A stretch of 64,000 nucleotides of DNA from Nitrospirota bacterium (GTDB lineage: Bacteria; Nitrospirota; Thermodesulfovibrionia; Thermodesulfovibrionales; UBA9159): contig JAJYIF010000003.1 in the NCBI GenBank assembly GCA_021790195.1, positions 78,838-142,837 on the forward strand, in the 5' to 3' direction. The translations under genes and the position numbers were made by a program. Under the pieces are notes generated by a model. That model had not been told where the DNA came from. It did not search any database and saw only the letters and a program-made list of their open reading frames with translations. Each line of letters starts with the position of its first letter. The stretch's first letter is position 1. Shown piece after piece: positions 15,584-23,684 of the stretch.

Positions 15584-17032
15584 ATGGCGCTCGAAAGCAA
15601 GTTAGAACTCAGACTTTCGCAGAAGCTTATACTCACTCCGCAGTTGCAGCTCGCCATAAAGCTCCTCCAGATGCCGCAGCTGGAGTTGTCGGAGGCCCTT
15701 ACGCAAGAGTTGACCGAAAACCCCTTTCTCGAGGAGGTGGTTGAGGACAAGAGAGAAGAGCTGACAAGGGAAGAGATAGAGAATATCGAGACAGTCGAAG
15801 AGCCGGATGATACGGAAGCGCCTCTTGAAAAACTGATATCCAATCTCGGCAGTTTCGGCGTGGAAGACTACTTCGATGAGCGCGGCAGTGACGGGAGAGA
15901 CCTCGGCTACTTCACACCGGGAACCGTTGAGCAGCCGACATTCGAGCAGTTCGTCAGCAAAGAAGCCGATCTTTCAGACCATCTGCTCTGGCAGCTGAGG
16001 CTTTCCAATGCCCCGGAGGAGATAAAAGAGATAGCCGAGATGATTATTGGGAATATCGACGAAAACGGCTATCTCAGGGCGACGGACGAGGAGATAGCAG
16101 AAGCCGCGGGCACCGATATTAAGAAGGTCAGGTCCGCCGTCGCGGTCGTACAGGGCTTCGACCCGCCGGGAATTGCGGCAAGGGATCTTCAGGAATGTCT
16201 TCTCCTTCAGTTGCGGTCGATTGACCTTAAGGGAAGCCCGGTCGAGCAGATTATAAAGAACAACATGGCGGACATCGAGAAGAAGAGGTATCAGCAGATA
16301 GGGAGACAGTACGAATTGACCCTCGATCAGGTCTTGGTCGCAGTCAAGATCATAGAAGGTCTTGATCCCAAACCCGCAAGGAATTTTTCGAGTCCGGCCC
16401 CTACATACATAGTCCCCGACGTTACGGTCGTCAAGACCGACGAAGGATATCAGATCATTCTGAATGATGATGGACTTCCTCGCCTCAGGCTGAACAGTTA
16501 CTACAGGAAGCTCTTTCGCTCAAAAAACACGTTGTCAAAGGAAGAGAAGACGTTCATCGAAGAGAAGCTCCGGTCTGCCGTCTGGCTGCTGAAGAGCCTC
16601 GATCAGAGGAACAGGACGATCTACAGGGTCACTGCAAGTATTCTCGATTTTCAGAGGGATTTTTTCGAGAAGGGCACGCCGCACCTCAAACCCCTGAATC
16701 TGAGAGACGTGGCGGTGAGCCTCGGCATGCACGAAAGCACGATCAGCAGAGTGACTTCGAACAAGTACCTTTCCTGCAGTCACGGGCTGTTCAGTTTCAG
16801 GTACTTCTTTAGCAGCGCGCTCCAGAGCGCGTCCGGGGCCGTATCTTCCACGTCCGTCAAAGACCTTATCAAGAAGATCATCCTGGAGGAAAACAGCGCG
16901 AAGCCGCTCAGCGACCAGAGGATCGCCGAGCTCCTAAAGACCAAGAGCATCCTCATCGCCAGAAGGACAGTGGCCAAATACAGGGAGGAACTCAGGATAC
17001 CGCCGCAAGGCCAGCGGAGGAGCCACGGCTGA
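15584..17032 (+). CDS. rpoN: RNA polymerase sigma-54 factor
   Basis: 482-residue sigma-54. Region I is Gln/Leu-rich (LRLSQKLILTPQLQLAIKLLQ, split at about 8-28), and an acidic region II follows (about 50-80). The core-binding domain and an HTH (NLRDVAVSLGMHESTISRV, about 368-386) come next. The invariant RpoN box ARRTVAKYREELRIP is near 458-472. Start ATG 15584, one base past lptB, gives the canonical MALESKLEL. Sigma-54 serves promoters with GG/GC -24/-12 elements that need enhancer-binding activators; none of these activators is encoded here. Confidence 0.98.
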   Translation: MALESKLELRLSQKLILTPQLQLAIKLLQMPQLELSEALTQELTENPFLEEVVEDKREELTREEIENIETVEEPDDTEAPLEKLISNLGSFGVEDYFDERGSDGRDLGYFTPGTVEQPTFEQFVSKEADLSDHLLWQLRLSNAPEEIKEIAEMIIGNIDENGYLRATDEEIAEAAGTDIKKVRSAVAVVQGFDPPGIAARDLQECLLLQLRSIDLKGSPVEQIIKNNMADIEKKRYQQIGRQYELTLDQVLVAVKIIEGLDPKPARNFSSPAPTYIVPDVTVVKTDEGYQIILNDDGLPRLRLNSYYRKLFRSKNTLSKEEKTFIEEKLRSAVWLLKSLDQRNRTIYRVTASILDFQRDFFEKGTPHLKPLNLRDVAVSLGMHESTISRVTSNKYLSCSHGLFSFRYFFSSALQSASGAVSSTSVKDLIKKIILEENSAKPLSDQRIAELLKTKSILIARRTVAKYREELRIPPQGQRRSHG

Positions 17033-17060
17033 ACCGCCGACACTACACAAAGGAGGAATT

Positions 17061-17579
17061 ATGAAGATCATTGTAAACGGAAGGCACCTTGAGATTACGC
17101 CCGCTCTGAAGAGTTATGCAGAGGACAAATTGAGCAAGTTTGACCGTTATCTCTCTCAGATCACGGAGGCGACCGTTACCCTTTCCGTAGAGAAGTACCG
17201 TCATAAGGCCGAGGTCTTAATGAAGGCTAACGGGGTCATGATACAGGCGGAGGGGGTAACTGGAGAGATATACTCCTCGATAGACCAGGTGGTCGAAAAA
17301 CTCGAAAAGCAGGTCAAGAAATATAAGGAAAAGATGTGCTCTCATAGAAAAGGCGAAGGGAAAGGCGCTGCGGCACCGTCGAGGCCCGAGCCGGAGCTGG
17401 GCAAGATCATTAAGAAGAAGCGCTTCGATATGAAGCCCATGAGTCCCGACGAGGCGGCGATGCAGATGGAGCTCCTGGACAAGGACTTCTTCGTTTTTAC
17501 TAACCAGTTGTCTGGTGAAATAAACGTTATCTATAAGAGAAACGACGGGAATTTCGGCCTCATAGAGCCGGCGAAATAA
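17061..17579 (+). CDS. hpf: Ribosome hibernation promoting factor, long form
   Basis: 172-residue Hpf. The N-terminal S30AE domain (about 1-95, MKIIVNGRHLEITPALKSYAEDKLSKF in part) binds the 30S subunit. A charged linker follows, then the C-terminal dimerisation domain (about 118-172, RFDMKPMSPDEAAMQMELLDKDFFVF in part) that joins two 70S ribosomes into 100S dimers. The ribosome site AGGAGG is strong. Its place after rpoN is the conserved one. The next gene in many bacteria, ptsN, is missing here. Confidence 0.96.
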   Translation: MKIIVNGRHLEITPALKSYAEDKLSKFDRYLSQITEATVTLSVEKYRHKAEVLMKANGVMIQAEGVTGEIYSSIDQVVEKLEKQVKKYKEKMCSHRKGEGKGAAAPSRPEPELGKIIKKKRFDMKPMSPDEAAMQMELLDKDFFVFTNQLSGEINVIYKRNDGNFGLIEPAK

Positions 17580-17631
17580 TACAAGAAGATGCACCATTCA
17601 CGATACAAGATGATACAGGATTTCCTTTTAT

Positions 17632-17733
17632 GAATCGGATAGCGCGCCTGCCTGCCGCTTGCCTGACGGTAGGCAAGGCAGACAGGCGCGTTCTTCGATG
17701 CTTGCGGGGCTTTGCTTCGGGGTTCTTCAATCC
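17632..17733. repeat. Dispersed intergenic repeat, family A, copy 2, with hairpin
   Basis: Same ends as the copy at 1722-1776 (GAATCGGATAGC and CGGGGTTCTTCAATC). Between them lies a 48-base near-palindrome at 17643-17690 (arms CGCGCCTG-CTGCC and GGCAG-CAGGCGCG, inner CTTGCCT/AGGCAAG) that copy 1 lacks. It sits between hpf and rapZ and comes within 30 bases of the rapZ start. Confidence 0.65.
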
Positions 17734-17762
17734 TGAACCTTGTGTCATGTATCCATAAAGAA

Positions 17763-18620
17763 TTGAAACCCTCTGTCGTTATCATAAGCGGTCTCTCCGG
17801 GTCAGGCAAGTCGGTCGCTCTCCGGGCACTGGAGGACGAGGGTTTCTTTTGCGTAGACAACCTCCCGGTGACACTCATGGAATCGTTTGTCTCTATTATT
17901 ACCGGCAACAGCCAAAACACAAAGATAGGGATCGGGGTGGACATCCGCGAAAAAGAGTTTCTGCCGGAATTCGGCACGGTTCTAAAGATGCTGAGAGAGA
18001 AATATGCCGTTGAGATCGTTTTTTTAGATGCAGAAAAGGATGCCCTTATAAGAAGGTTCAAGGAGACGAGACGGCCCCACCCCCTTGTGTCGGAGGAGAT
18101 GCGGATCGAAGATGCCATAGACACCGAAAACCTCATGCTTCTTCCTGTGAAGAGGGAGGCCGACAGGGTCATAGACACTTCATCTTACACTCCGCACCAG
18201 CTTAGACATGCGATAGCCTCGCTCTTCAGGACTGCGTCCTCCAACGATGCGATAACGATCAGCCTTATATCCTTCGGCTACAAGTTCGGAATACCGCAGA
18301 ATGTAGACCTTCTCCTCGACGTGAGGTTCATTCCAAATCCGTATTTTGTGCCCTCCCTCAGGGACCATAAGGGAACCGATGAAGACGTCAGGGCCTTCGT
18401 GCTCCGGCAGCCTCCGGCAAACGAATTCCTTGGGAAGGCGGAGGCGCTCCTTGACTTTCTTGTGCCCCAATACCTCCGCGAAGGAAAGGCCTATCTCACT
18501 ATCGGGGTCGGATGCACCGGAGGCAGGCATCGCTCGCCGGTTATCGTAGAAGAAGTGGCCGATCATATCAGGAAGAGGCACGGGATAGGACCGATCGTAA
18601 TCCACCGGGATATGGAATGA
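17763..18620 (+). CDS. rapZ: RNase adapter / nucleotide-binding protein RapZ
   Basis: 285-residue RapZ (YvcJ family). Walker A is GLSGSGKS near residues 9-16 of VVIISGLSGSGKSVALRALED. Further motifs are VDNLPVTL, the middle part with DTSSYTPHQLRHAI, and the C-terminal domain with VRFIPNPYFVPSLRDHKGTD and GVGCTGGRHRSPVIVEE. In enterobacteria RapZ steers RNase E cleavage of GlmZ and senses glucosamine-6-P; in other phyla the role is less clear. Start TTG 17763 gives the family N-terminus MKPSVVIISG. Upstream codons belong to repeat family A. It overlaps the next gene by 4 bp. Confidence 0.93.
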   Translation: MKPSVVIISGLSGSGKSVALRALEDEGFFCVDNLPVTLMESFVSIITGNSQNTKIGIGVDIREKEFLPEFGTVLKMLREKYAVEIVFLDAEKDALIRRFKETRRPHPLVSEEMRIEDAIDTENLMLLPVKREADRVIDTSSYTPHQLRHAIASLFRTASSNDAITISLISFGYKFGIPQNVDLLLDVRFIPNPYFVPSLRDHKGTDEDVRAFVLRQPPANEFLGKAEALLDFLVPQYLREGKAYLTIGVGCTGGRHRSPVIVEEVADHIRKRHGIGPIVIHRDME

Positions 18621-19741
18621 TCTATCTTGACCATAACGCGTCGACTCCCGTCGATCCGGAAGTCGCCGATTACATGCATTCCCTCCTTAAGACGGACTTT
18701 GGGAACCCTTCGAGCAGCCACGGAGCGGGTTTGAGGGCCAGGAAGTCCATAGACGCAGCCAGGACTCAGGTGGCAGACCTTATCGGCGCATCGCCTGATG
18801 AAATAATCTTCACTTCTGGCGGTACCGAGTCCAACAACCTCGCCATAATCGGATCAGTGCGGCAGAGGAAGAAGGGTCACATAGTCACGTCGGTAATCGA
18901 GCATCCTTCAGTAATGAATCCGTGCGCACACCTTGAGGATATCGGGTTCGATTGCACTTATGTCGGGGTGGACAATCAGGGCAGAGTGGACCCGGAAAGA
19001 ATAAGAAAGGCATTGAGAAAGGATACCCTTCTTATTTCGATAATGCAGGCCAACAACGAGACAGGCGTTATCCAGCCTATAGAGGAGATAGGCGCGCTTG
19101 CCTGCGAAAAGGGGATTCTCTTCCACACGGACGCGGCTCAGACCATTGGAAAGATCGCCGTTAATGCCGTTCAATTAAGGGTCGATATGCTGACAATCGT
19201 CTCTCATAAATTCTGCGGACCAAAAGGCATCGGCGCGCTTTATGTAAAGCGGGGTATCGAGCTCAGTCCGATCTTATTCGGCGCGGGACACGAGAGAGGA
19301 CTAAGACCGGGCACTGAAAATGTCCCCGGGATCGGCGGACTTGGAAAGGCATGCGAGATAGCGGGCCTTCATGTTCAGGAGAGGTCGCACCTGAAGAGGG
19401 TGACAGACCTTCTTTATAATGACCTGAAGACAAACCTCCCTGCTCTCAGACTCAACGGACATGAAACAGAACGCTTGCCTAACACTCTGAACGTTTGTAT
19501 ACCCGGCATCGATGCATTATCATTGTTGGAAATTATAAAAGACAGGGTAGCGGTCTCGGCCGGATCAGCCTGCCATGCCGGTCAGAAGAAGCCTTCTTCT
19601 GTTCTCACCGCGATGGGACTTTCGGATGCGGATGCCATGTCGTCAATAAGGCTTAGCGCCGGCAGGAATACAGGCGAGGATGAGATCAGAAAGGCAGCAG
19701 GGATAATCGCGGCGGCTGTACGGGACCTAATAAAGAGCTAA
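18617..19741 (+). CDS. Cysteine desulfurase (NifS/IscS type)
   Basis: PLP enzyme taking sulfur from cysteine for Fe-S cluster or thionucleoside assembly. 374 residues. Motifs: MIYLDHNASTPVDPEV at the start, TSGGTESNNLAI (about 73-84), HTDAAQTIGKI (about 173-183), the PLP lysine in SHKFCGPKGIGALY (about 196-209), and the active cysteine in SAGSACHAGQKKPS (about 314-327). Start ATG 18617 overlaps the rapZ stop; longer frames upstream are rapZ in another register. No iscU, iscR or thiI lies next to it, so its sulfur acceptor cannot be named. Confidence 0.95.
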   Translation: MIYLDHNASTPVDPEVADYMHSLLKTDFGNPSSSHGAGLRARKSIDAARTQVADLIGASPDEIIFTSGGTESNNLAIIGSVRQRKKGHIVTSVIEHPSVMNPCAHLEDIGFDCTYVGVDNQGRVDPERIRKALRKDTLLISIMQANNETGVIQPIEEIGALACEKGILFHTDAAQTIGKIAVNAVQLRVDMLTIVSHKFCGPKGIGALYVKRGIELSPILFGAGHERGLRPGTENVPGIGGLGKACEIAGLHVQERSHLKRVTDLLYNDLKTNLPALRLNGHETERLPNTLNVCIPGIDALSLLEIIKDRVAVSAGSACHAGQKKPSSVLTAMGLSDADAMSSIRLSAGRNTGEDEIRKAAGIIAAAVRDLIKS

Positions 19742-19776
19742 AGGATATAGGGATATCGATAGGTTGTCATTCTTAG

Positions 19777-21024
19777 TTAAAGTATTCCATTAGCTATGTT
19801 CAGGTCCTTGACCGGGCCGAGAACTGTAAGGGCTATCGATCCGTCTCCCACTAATCTTGCCGAAATATCCTTCACTTCCCTGAGCGACACTGCGTCTATC
19901 TCTCTCATGAGCTCCTCAGGTGAGAAGTATCTCTCATGATAAATCTCCTGACGAGCTATGCTCTGCATCCTGCTGTTCGTAGACTCAAGCCCCAGTATCA
20001 AGTTGCCCTTCAACTGATCCTTCGCCCGCCTCAGCTCATCAGCGCTAATAGTGTCTTTCAGCCCCTTCAATTCACCCGCCACGATCTCAACGACCTCGGC
20101 TACCTTCTTGCGGCCCATGCCCGCATATACACACCACAAGCCTGTATCCACATAAGACGCAATGAAGGAATAGATGGAATAGGCCAGTCCTCTTTCCTCG
20201 CGGACCTTCTGAAAGAGCCTAGAACTCACGCCTGCGCCCAGAACTGCATTCAGGAGATAGAGAGAATATCTCTCGGGACTTCCCTGCGGCAGACCCACAA
20301 TTCCCATGCAAACATGCGCCTCCGACAGGTCCTTTCTGTGCACACTTGTAGAAGGGTTGAAAACGGCCACTCTTACAGGTTTAGGTTCGGACCCTCTCCG
20401 CATGCCGCCGAGCGCATGGTTAAGCTCCTTCAGCAGTCTTTCCGGGTCGACATTCCCTGCGCAGGCAACGACGGTGTCCCTTGTCCCGTAATACTTCTTC
20501 ACATAGGAGGAGAGGTCCTCAAAGGTGAAGCTCTTTATTGTCTCCCTCTTTCCGAGAACGGGTTGCCCTATTCCCTCGGGTCCCCACACCGATTGAGAAA
20601 AAAGGTCATGGATATAGTCGTCCGGTGTGTCCTCCACCATCTTAATTTCTTCCTTCACGATGCTTTTTTCCTTTTCCATATCCCCTTCCGGAAAGGTGGA
20701 ATGAAGGAAGATGTCGGTGAGCAGATCGATTCCCCTGTCGAGATGTTCATCCAGGACCTTAACGTAGAAAGTGGTCGTCTCCCTCGATGTAAAGGCGTTG
20801 AGGTCTCCTCCGACCGAATCGATGTCGATGGCGATGTCCCTGGCCGAGCGCCTGCCGGTGCCCTTGAAGAACATGTGCTCAAGGAAATGAGATATGCCGT
20901 TCTTCTCGGCCGGCTCATACCGGGAGCCGACCTTGACCCATATGCCGAGGGCCACGGAGCGTACGCTGTCTATCCTCTCAATGACAAGAGGGATGCCGTT
21001 TTCAAGATAGAATTTGGTGAACAT
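19777..21024 (-). CDS. M16-family zinc peptidase (insulinase/processing peptidase-like)
   Basis: 415-residue M16B peptidase. The inverted zinc motif HFLEH is at about residues 44-48 (GISHFLEHMFFKGTGRRSA). The downstream glutamate lies in KEEIKMVEDTPDD, near residue 120. The second, non-catalytic half has GRGLAYSIYS-like VREERGLAYSIYSF (about 274-287). Start ATG 21024 is chosen over the one six codons earlier because GGAGG precedes it by six bases. It is the third gene of an rpsO-pnp-M16 set, an arrangement widely conserved in Gram-positives and other phyla. It likely degrades small peptides; the exact substrate is unknown. Confidence 0.94.
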   Translation of the reverse strand: MFTKFYLENGIPLVIERIDSVRSVALGIWVKVGSRYEPAEKNGISHFLEHMFFKGTGRRSARDIAIDIDSVGGDLNAFTSRETTTFYVKVLDEHLDRGIDLLTDIFLHSTFPEGDMEKEKSIVKEEIKMVEDTPDDYIHDLFSQSVWGPEGIGQPVLGKRETIKSFTFEDLSSYVKKYYGTRDTVVACAGNVDPERLLKELNHALGGMRRGSEPKPVRVAVFNPSTSVHRKDLSEAHVCMGIVGLPQGSPERYSLYLLNAVLGAGVSSRLFQKVREERGLAYSIYSFIASYVDTGLWCVYAGMGRKKVAEVVEIVAGELKGLKDTISADELRRAKDQLKGNLILGLESTNSRMQSIARQEIYHERYFSPEELMREIDAVSLREVKDISARLVGDGSIALTVLGPVKDLNIANGIL

Positions 21025-21040
21025 ATCGGCCCTCCGGAAC

Positions 21041-21107
21041 ATAAAAAGGTTAAGGCAAAGGTCAAGTGCAAGAAAAATCTCAACCTTAACCTCCGGCTTA
21101 ACCTTCT
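21041..21107. repeat. Degenerate TTAACCTT/TTGACCTT repeats in the pnp-M16 spacer
   Basis: The + strand shows AAAGGTTAAGG, AAAGGTCAAG, CAACCTTAACC and CTTAACCTTC within 67 bases, so the heptamer-like unit occurs in both orientations and can fold. A related TTGACCT unit is tandemly repeated inside the moeA gene at 52017. Confidence 0.4.
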
Positions 21108-21123
21108 ATTAAAGACTATATTA

Positions 21124-23214
21124 TTATTGATCGGCGGTCTTTTCCCTCAATGCCTCTTTTCTGCTCAGGCGAATCCTTCCCGTCTTGTCGATCTCTATGA
21201 CCTTGACGGGAACCTCATCACCCTCCCGGAGTTCGTCCGTCACCTTCGCGATCCTCTTCTCGGATATCTGTGATATGTGCAGCAGACCCTCGGTCCCAGG
21301 CAGTATCTCTACAAAGGCCCCGAAGTCCATAATCCTCTTCACCTTACCCATATATATCCTGCCAAGCTCGGCCTCGGCAACTATGCCCTTCACTATTTCT
21401 ATGGCCTTCTGCGCAGAGGCTTCGTCAGAGGACGCGATGTTTATCAAGCCTGAATCGTCAATGTCGATCTTAACGCCGGTCTGCTCGATGATCCCGCGGA
21501 TAACCTTGCCGCCGGTCCCGATCACGTCTCGTATCTTTTCCTGTTTTATCTGCATCGTGTAGATGCGTGGAGCATGCGGCGCCAGACTTTCTCTCGGGGC
21601 CGCCAGGGCTTCCTTCAGCTTACCGATAATGAAGAGTCTTCCCTGCCGGGCCTGCTCGAGGGCTTTCTCCATGACGTCCTTGCTGACGCCCCCCGTCTTC
21701 AAATCCATCTGAAAAGCGGTTATGCCTTCCGCCGTCCCGGTTACTTTGAAGTCCATGTCTCCCAGATGGTCTTCCAGTCCCAGGATATCGGTCAGGACCA
21801 CGGTCTTGTCCCCTTCCTGGATCATGCCCATGGCTATGCCGGCCACCGGGGCCTTGATGGGTACGCCGCCATCCATCAGTGCAAGCGTAGCGCCGCACAC
21901 AGTGGCCATCGACGAAGAGCCGTTCGACTCAAGGATATCGGACACGATCCTGATAGTATAAGGGAACACCTCCTTGGACGGAATTACAGCTTTAACAGCC
22001 CTTTCGGCAAGGGCACCGTGCCCTATCTCCCTTCTTCCGGGAGAGCGCAGCGGCTTCACCTCGCCCACGCTGAACGGCGGAAAATTATAATGCAGCATAA
22101 ACGCCTTGTATGTCTCACCTTCGAGCGCGTCTATTTTTTGCTCGTCGTCGGCGGTGCCGAGCGTTACGGCTACAAGGGCTTGTGTCTCTCCCCGGACAAA
22201 AAGGGCCGAACCATGGGCTCTCGGAAGAAACCCGACCTTGGAACTTATCTGTCTTATCTCATCAGGTCTCCTGCCGTCGGCCCTGATACCCTCTTCTATG
22301 ATCATCCTTCTGACAAGGTCTTTTTCTATGTCAAAGAAAACATCGGCGATTTCCTTGGTTAGATTCTTTTCCTCCGCATTGAAGTTCTTAAGCGTCTCCT
22401 CCAGAAGCAGATCCAAGGCCTCCTGCCTCTTCAGTTTCCCCGGGATCGCAATATATTCCTTAATGCGGTCGATCACATACGCCTTAACATTAGCCTGCAA
22501 TTCCGCATCAACTGTCTTCTCTGAGAGAAGCCTTTTCGTCTTTCCCACGCGAGAAGCCAGCTCATGCTGCAGGGACACAATTTTCTTAATCTCCGCGTGC
22601 CCGTATTCGATGGCGTCAAGAAGTACTCTCTCCGATATCTCGGACGCGCCGCCTTCTACCATAATAACCGCGTGTTCAGTCCCCGCAATAACTATATTCA
22701 GCTCAAGCTTATCACTTTCCGACAGGTCAGGGTTGACTACAAGCTCTCCATTCAGTAATCCAACCCTCACCGCGCCGACGGGTCCGCTGAACGGAATATC
22801 CGAAATCGTCAGGGCCGCAGACATCCCCGTAATTCCAAGCACGTCGGACACGTTCTCGTCGCCGAAAGAAAGCACCGAAACTATACCCTGTGTCTCCGAA
22901 CGGAACTCTTTCGGAAAGAGCGGCCTGACAGGCCTGTCAATGAGCCGCGAAGTGAGGACTTCCTTTTCCGTCGGCTTTCCCTCTCTCTTAAAATACCCGC
23001 CCGGTATCTTCCCCGCGGCAAACGCCTTTTCCTGGTAGTCCATGGTCAGGGGAAAGAAATCTATCCCTTCCTTCACATTCTTGTTCGCAACCGCGGTAGC
23101 AAGCAGAACAGTATCTCCATATCTCACGACAACAGCGCCGTCAGACTGTTTGGCAATCTCGCCGGTTTCAATGGTCAGCGTCTTGCCCCTCAATTCAAGC
23201 TCAACTTTTGTCAT
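21124..23214 (-). CDS. pnp: Polyribonucleotide nucleotidyltransferase (PNPase)
   Basis: 696-residue 3'-5' phosphorolytic exoribonuclease, part of the RNA degradosome. Two RNase PH domains (about 10-225 and 310-540) are visible with FFPLTMDYQEKAFAAGKIPGG and GSSSMATVCGATLALMDGGV. A KH domain follows (about 552-612, IRDVIGTGGKVIRGI), then an S1 domain (about 620-690, YMGKVKRIMDFGAFVEILPG). The start lies 13 bases after rpsO. The rpsO-pnp order is conserved across bacteria; in E. coli PNPase processes and autoregulates this transcript. Confidence 0.98.
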   Translation of the reverse strand: MTKVELELRGKTLTIETGEIAKQSDGAVVVRYGDTVLLATAVANKNVKEGIDFFPLTMDYQEKAFAAGKIPGGYFKREGKPTEKEVLTSRLIDRPVRPLFPKEFRSETQGIVSVLSFGDENVSDVLGITGMSAALTISDIPFSGPVGAVRVGLLNGELVVNPDLSESDKLELNIVIAGTEHAVIMVEGGASEISERVLLDAIEYGHAEIKKIVSLQHELASRVGKTKRLLSEKTVDAELQANVKAYVIDRIKEYIAIPGKLKRQEALDLLLEETLKNFNAEEKNLTKEIADVFFDIEKDLVRRMIIEEGIRADGRRPDEIRQISSKVGFLPRAHGSALFVRGETQALVAVTLGTADDEQKIDALEGETYKAFMLHYNFPPFSVGEVKPLRSPGRREIGHGALAERAVKAVIPSKEVFPYTIRIVSDILESNGSSSMATVCGATLALMDGGVPIKAPVAGIAMGMIQEGDKTVVLTDILGLEDHLGDMDFKVTGTAEGITAFQMDLKTGGVSKDVMEKALEQARQGRLFIIGKLKEALAAPRESLAPHAPRIYTMQIKQEKIRDVIGTGGKVIRGIIEQTGVKIDIDDSGLINIASSDEASAQKAIEIVKGIVAEAELGRIYMGKVKRIMDFGAFVEILPGTEGLLHISQISEKRIAKVTDELREGDEVPVKVIEIDKTGRIRLSRKEALREKTADQ

Positions 23215-23227
23215 CTACTCGATTCTC

Positions 23228-23497
23228 CTATCTTCTCAGTCCTAAGCGTTCAACGACCTTCTCGTACCTCTCTTTGCTGTTATCCTTGAGATAATCCAGA
23301 AGTCTTCTCCTCTGACTCACGAGTTTCAAGAGTCCGCGCCTCGAATGGTGATCATTCTTATGCGTCTTGAAATGTTCCGTCAGATAGCCGATCCTCTCGC
23401 TCAGGATCGCTATCTGCACCTCGGGAGAGCCCGTGTCCTTCTCATGAATCTTATAAGACCCTATAAGCGACTGTTTCTGCTCCTTTTCGAGCGACAT
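23228..23497 (-). CDS. rpsO: 30S ribosomal protein S15
   Basis: Primary 16S-binding protein of the 30S platform. 89 residues beginning MSLEKEQKQ, the normal length. Conserved core [16 protein letters not shown] (about 21-36) and [21 protein letters not shown] (in part, about 50-70) are present. An upstream in-frame ATG would add six residues not found in the family, and AGGTGGTG precedes the chosen ATG. First gene of the rpsO-pnp-M16 group. Confidence 0.97.
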   Translation of the reverse strand: MSLEKEQKQSLIGSYKIHEKDTGSPEVQIAILSERIGYLTEHFKTHKNDHHSRRGLLKLVSQRRRLLDYLKDNSKERYEKVVERLGLRR

Positions 23498-23647
23498 CAA
23501 ATCACCACCTTTCAAAAAATTTGTTCATTTACTATAACATATCCACGTCTTTTTATGTCCGATTTAAATAAGAAAACTGTCTATAGAAACACCGGGACAG
23601 GACTAGATAGGTCTTCAGCTCTGTCTTCCCGCCCCGCCGAAATCGCT

Positions 23648-23680
23648 CCGGCTCCCGTCGTACTTGAGGATGGGAGCCGG
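23648..23680 (-). terminator. Hairpin just after ppdK
   Basis: A perfect 9-bp stem (CCGGCTCCC with GGGAGCCGG) and a 15-base loop, starting five bases after the ppdK stop on its strand. No T run follows, so termination efficiency is doubtful. It may instead protect the 3' end or separate ppdK from rpsO. Confidence 0.5.
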
Positions 23681-23684
23681 GAGG

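Noticed and set aside
19936..21273. A 445-codon open frame opposite the M16 peptidase and the end of pnp
   Set aside because: It spans two real genes on the other strand and their spacer; no start signal or motif.
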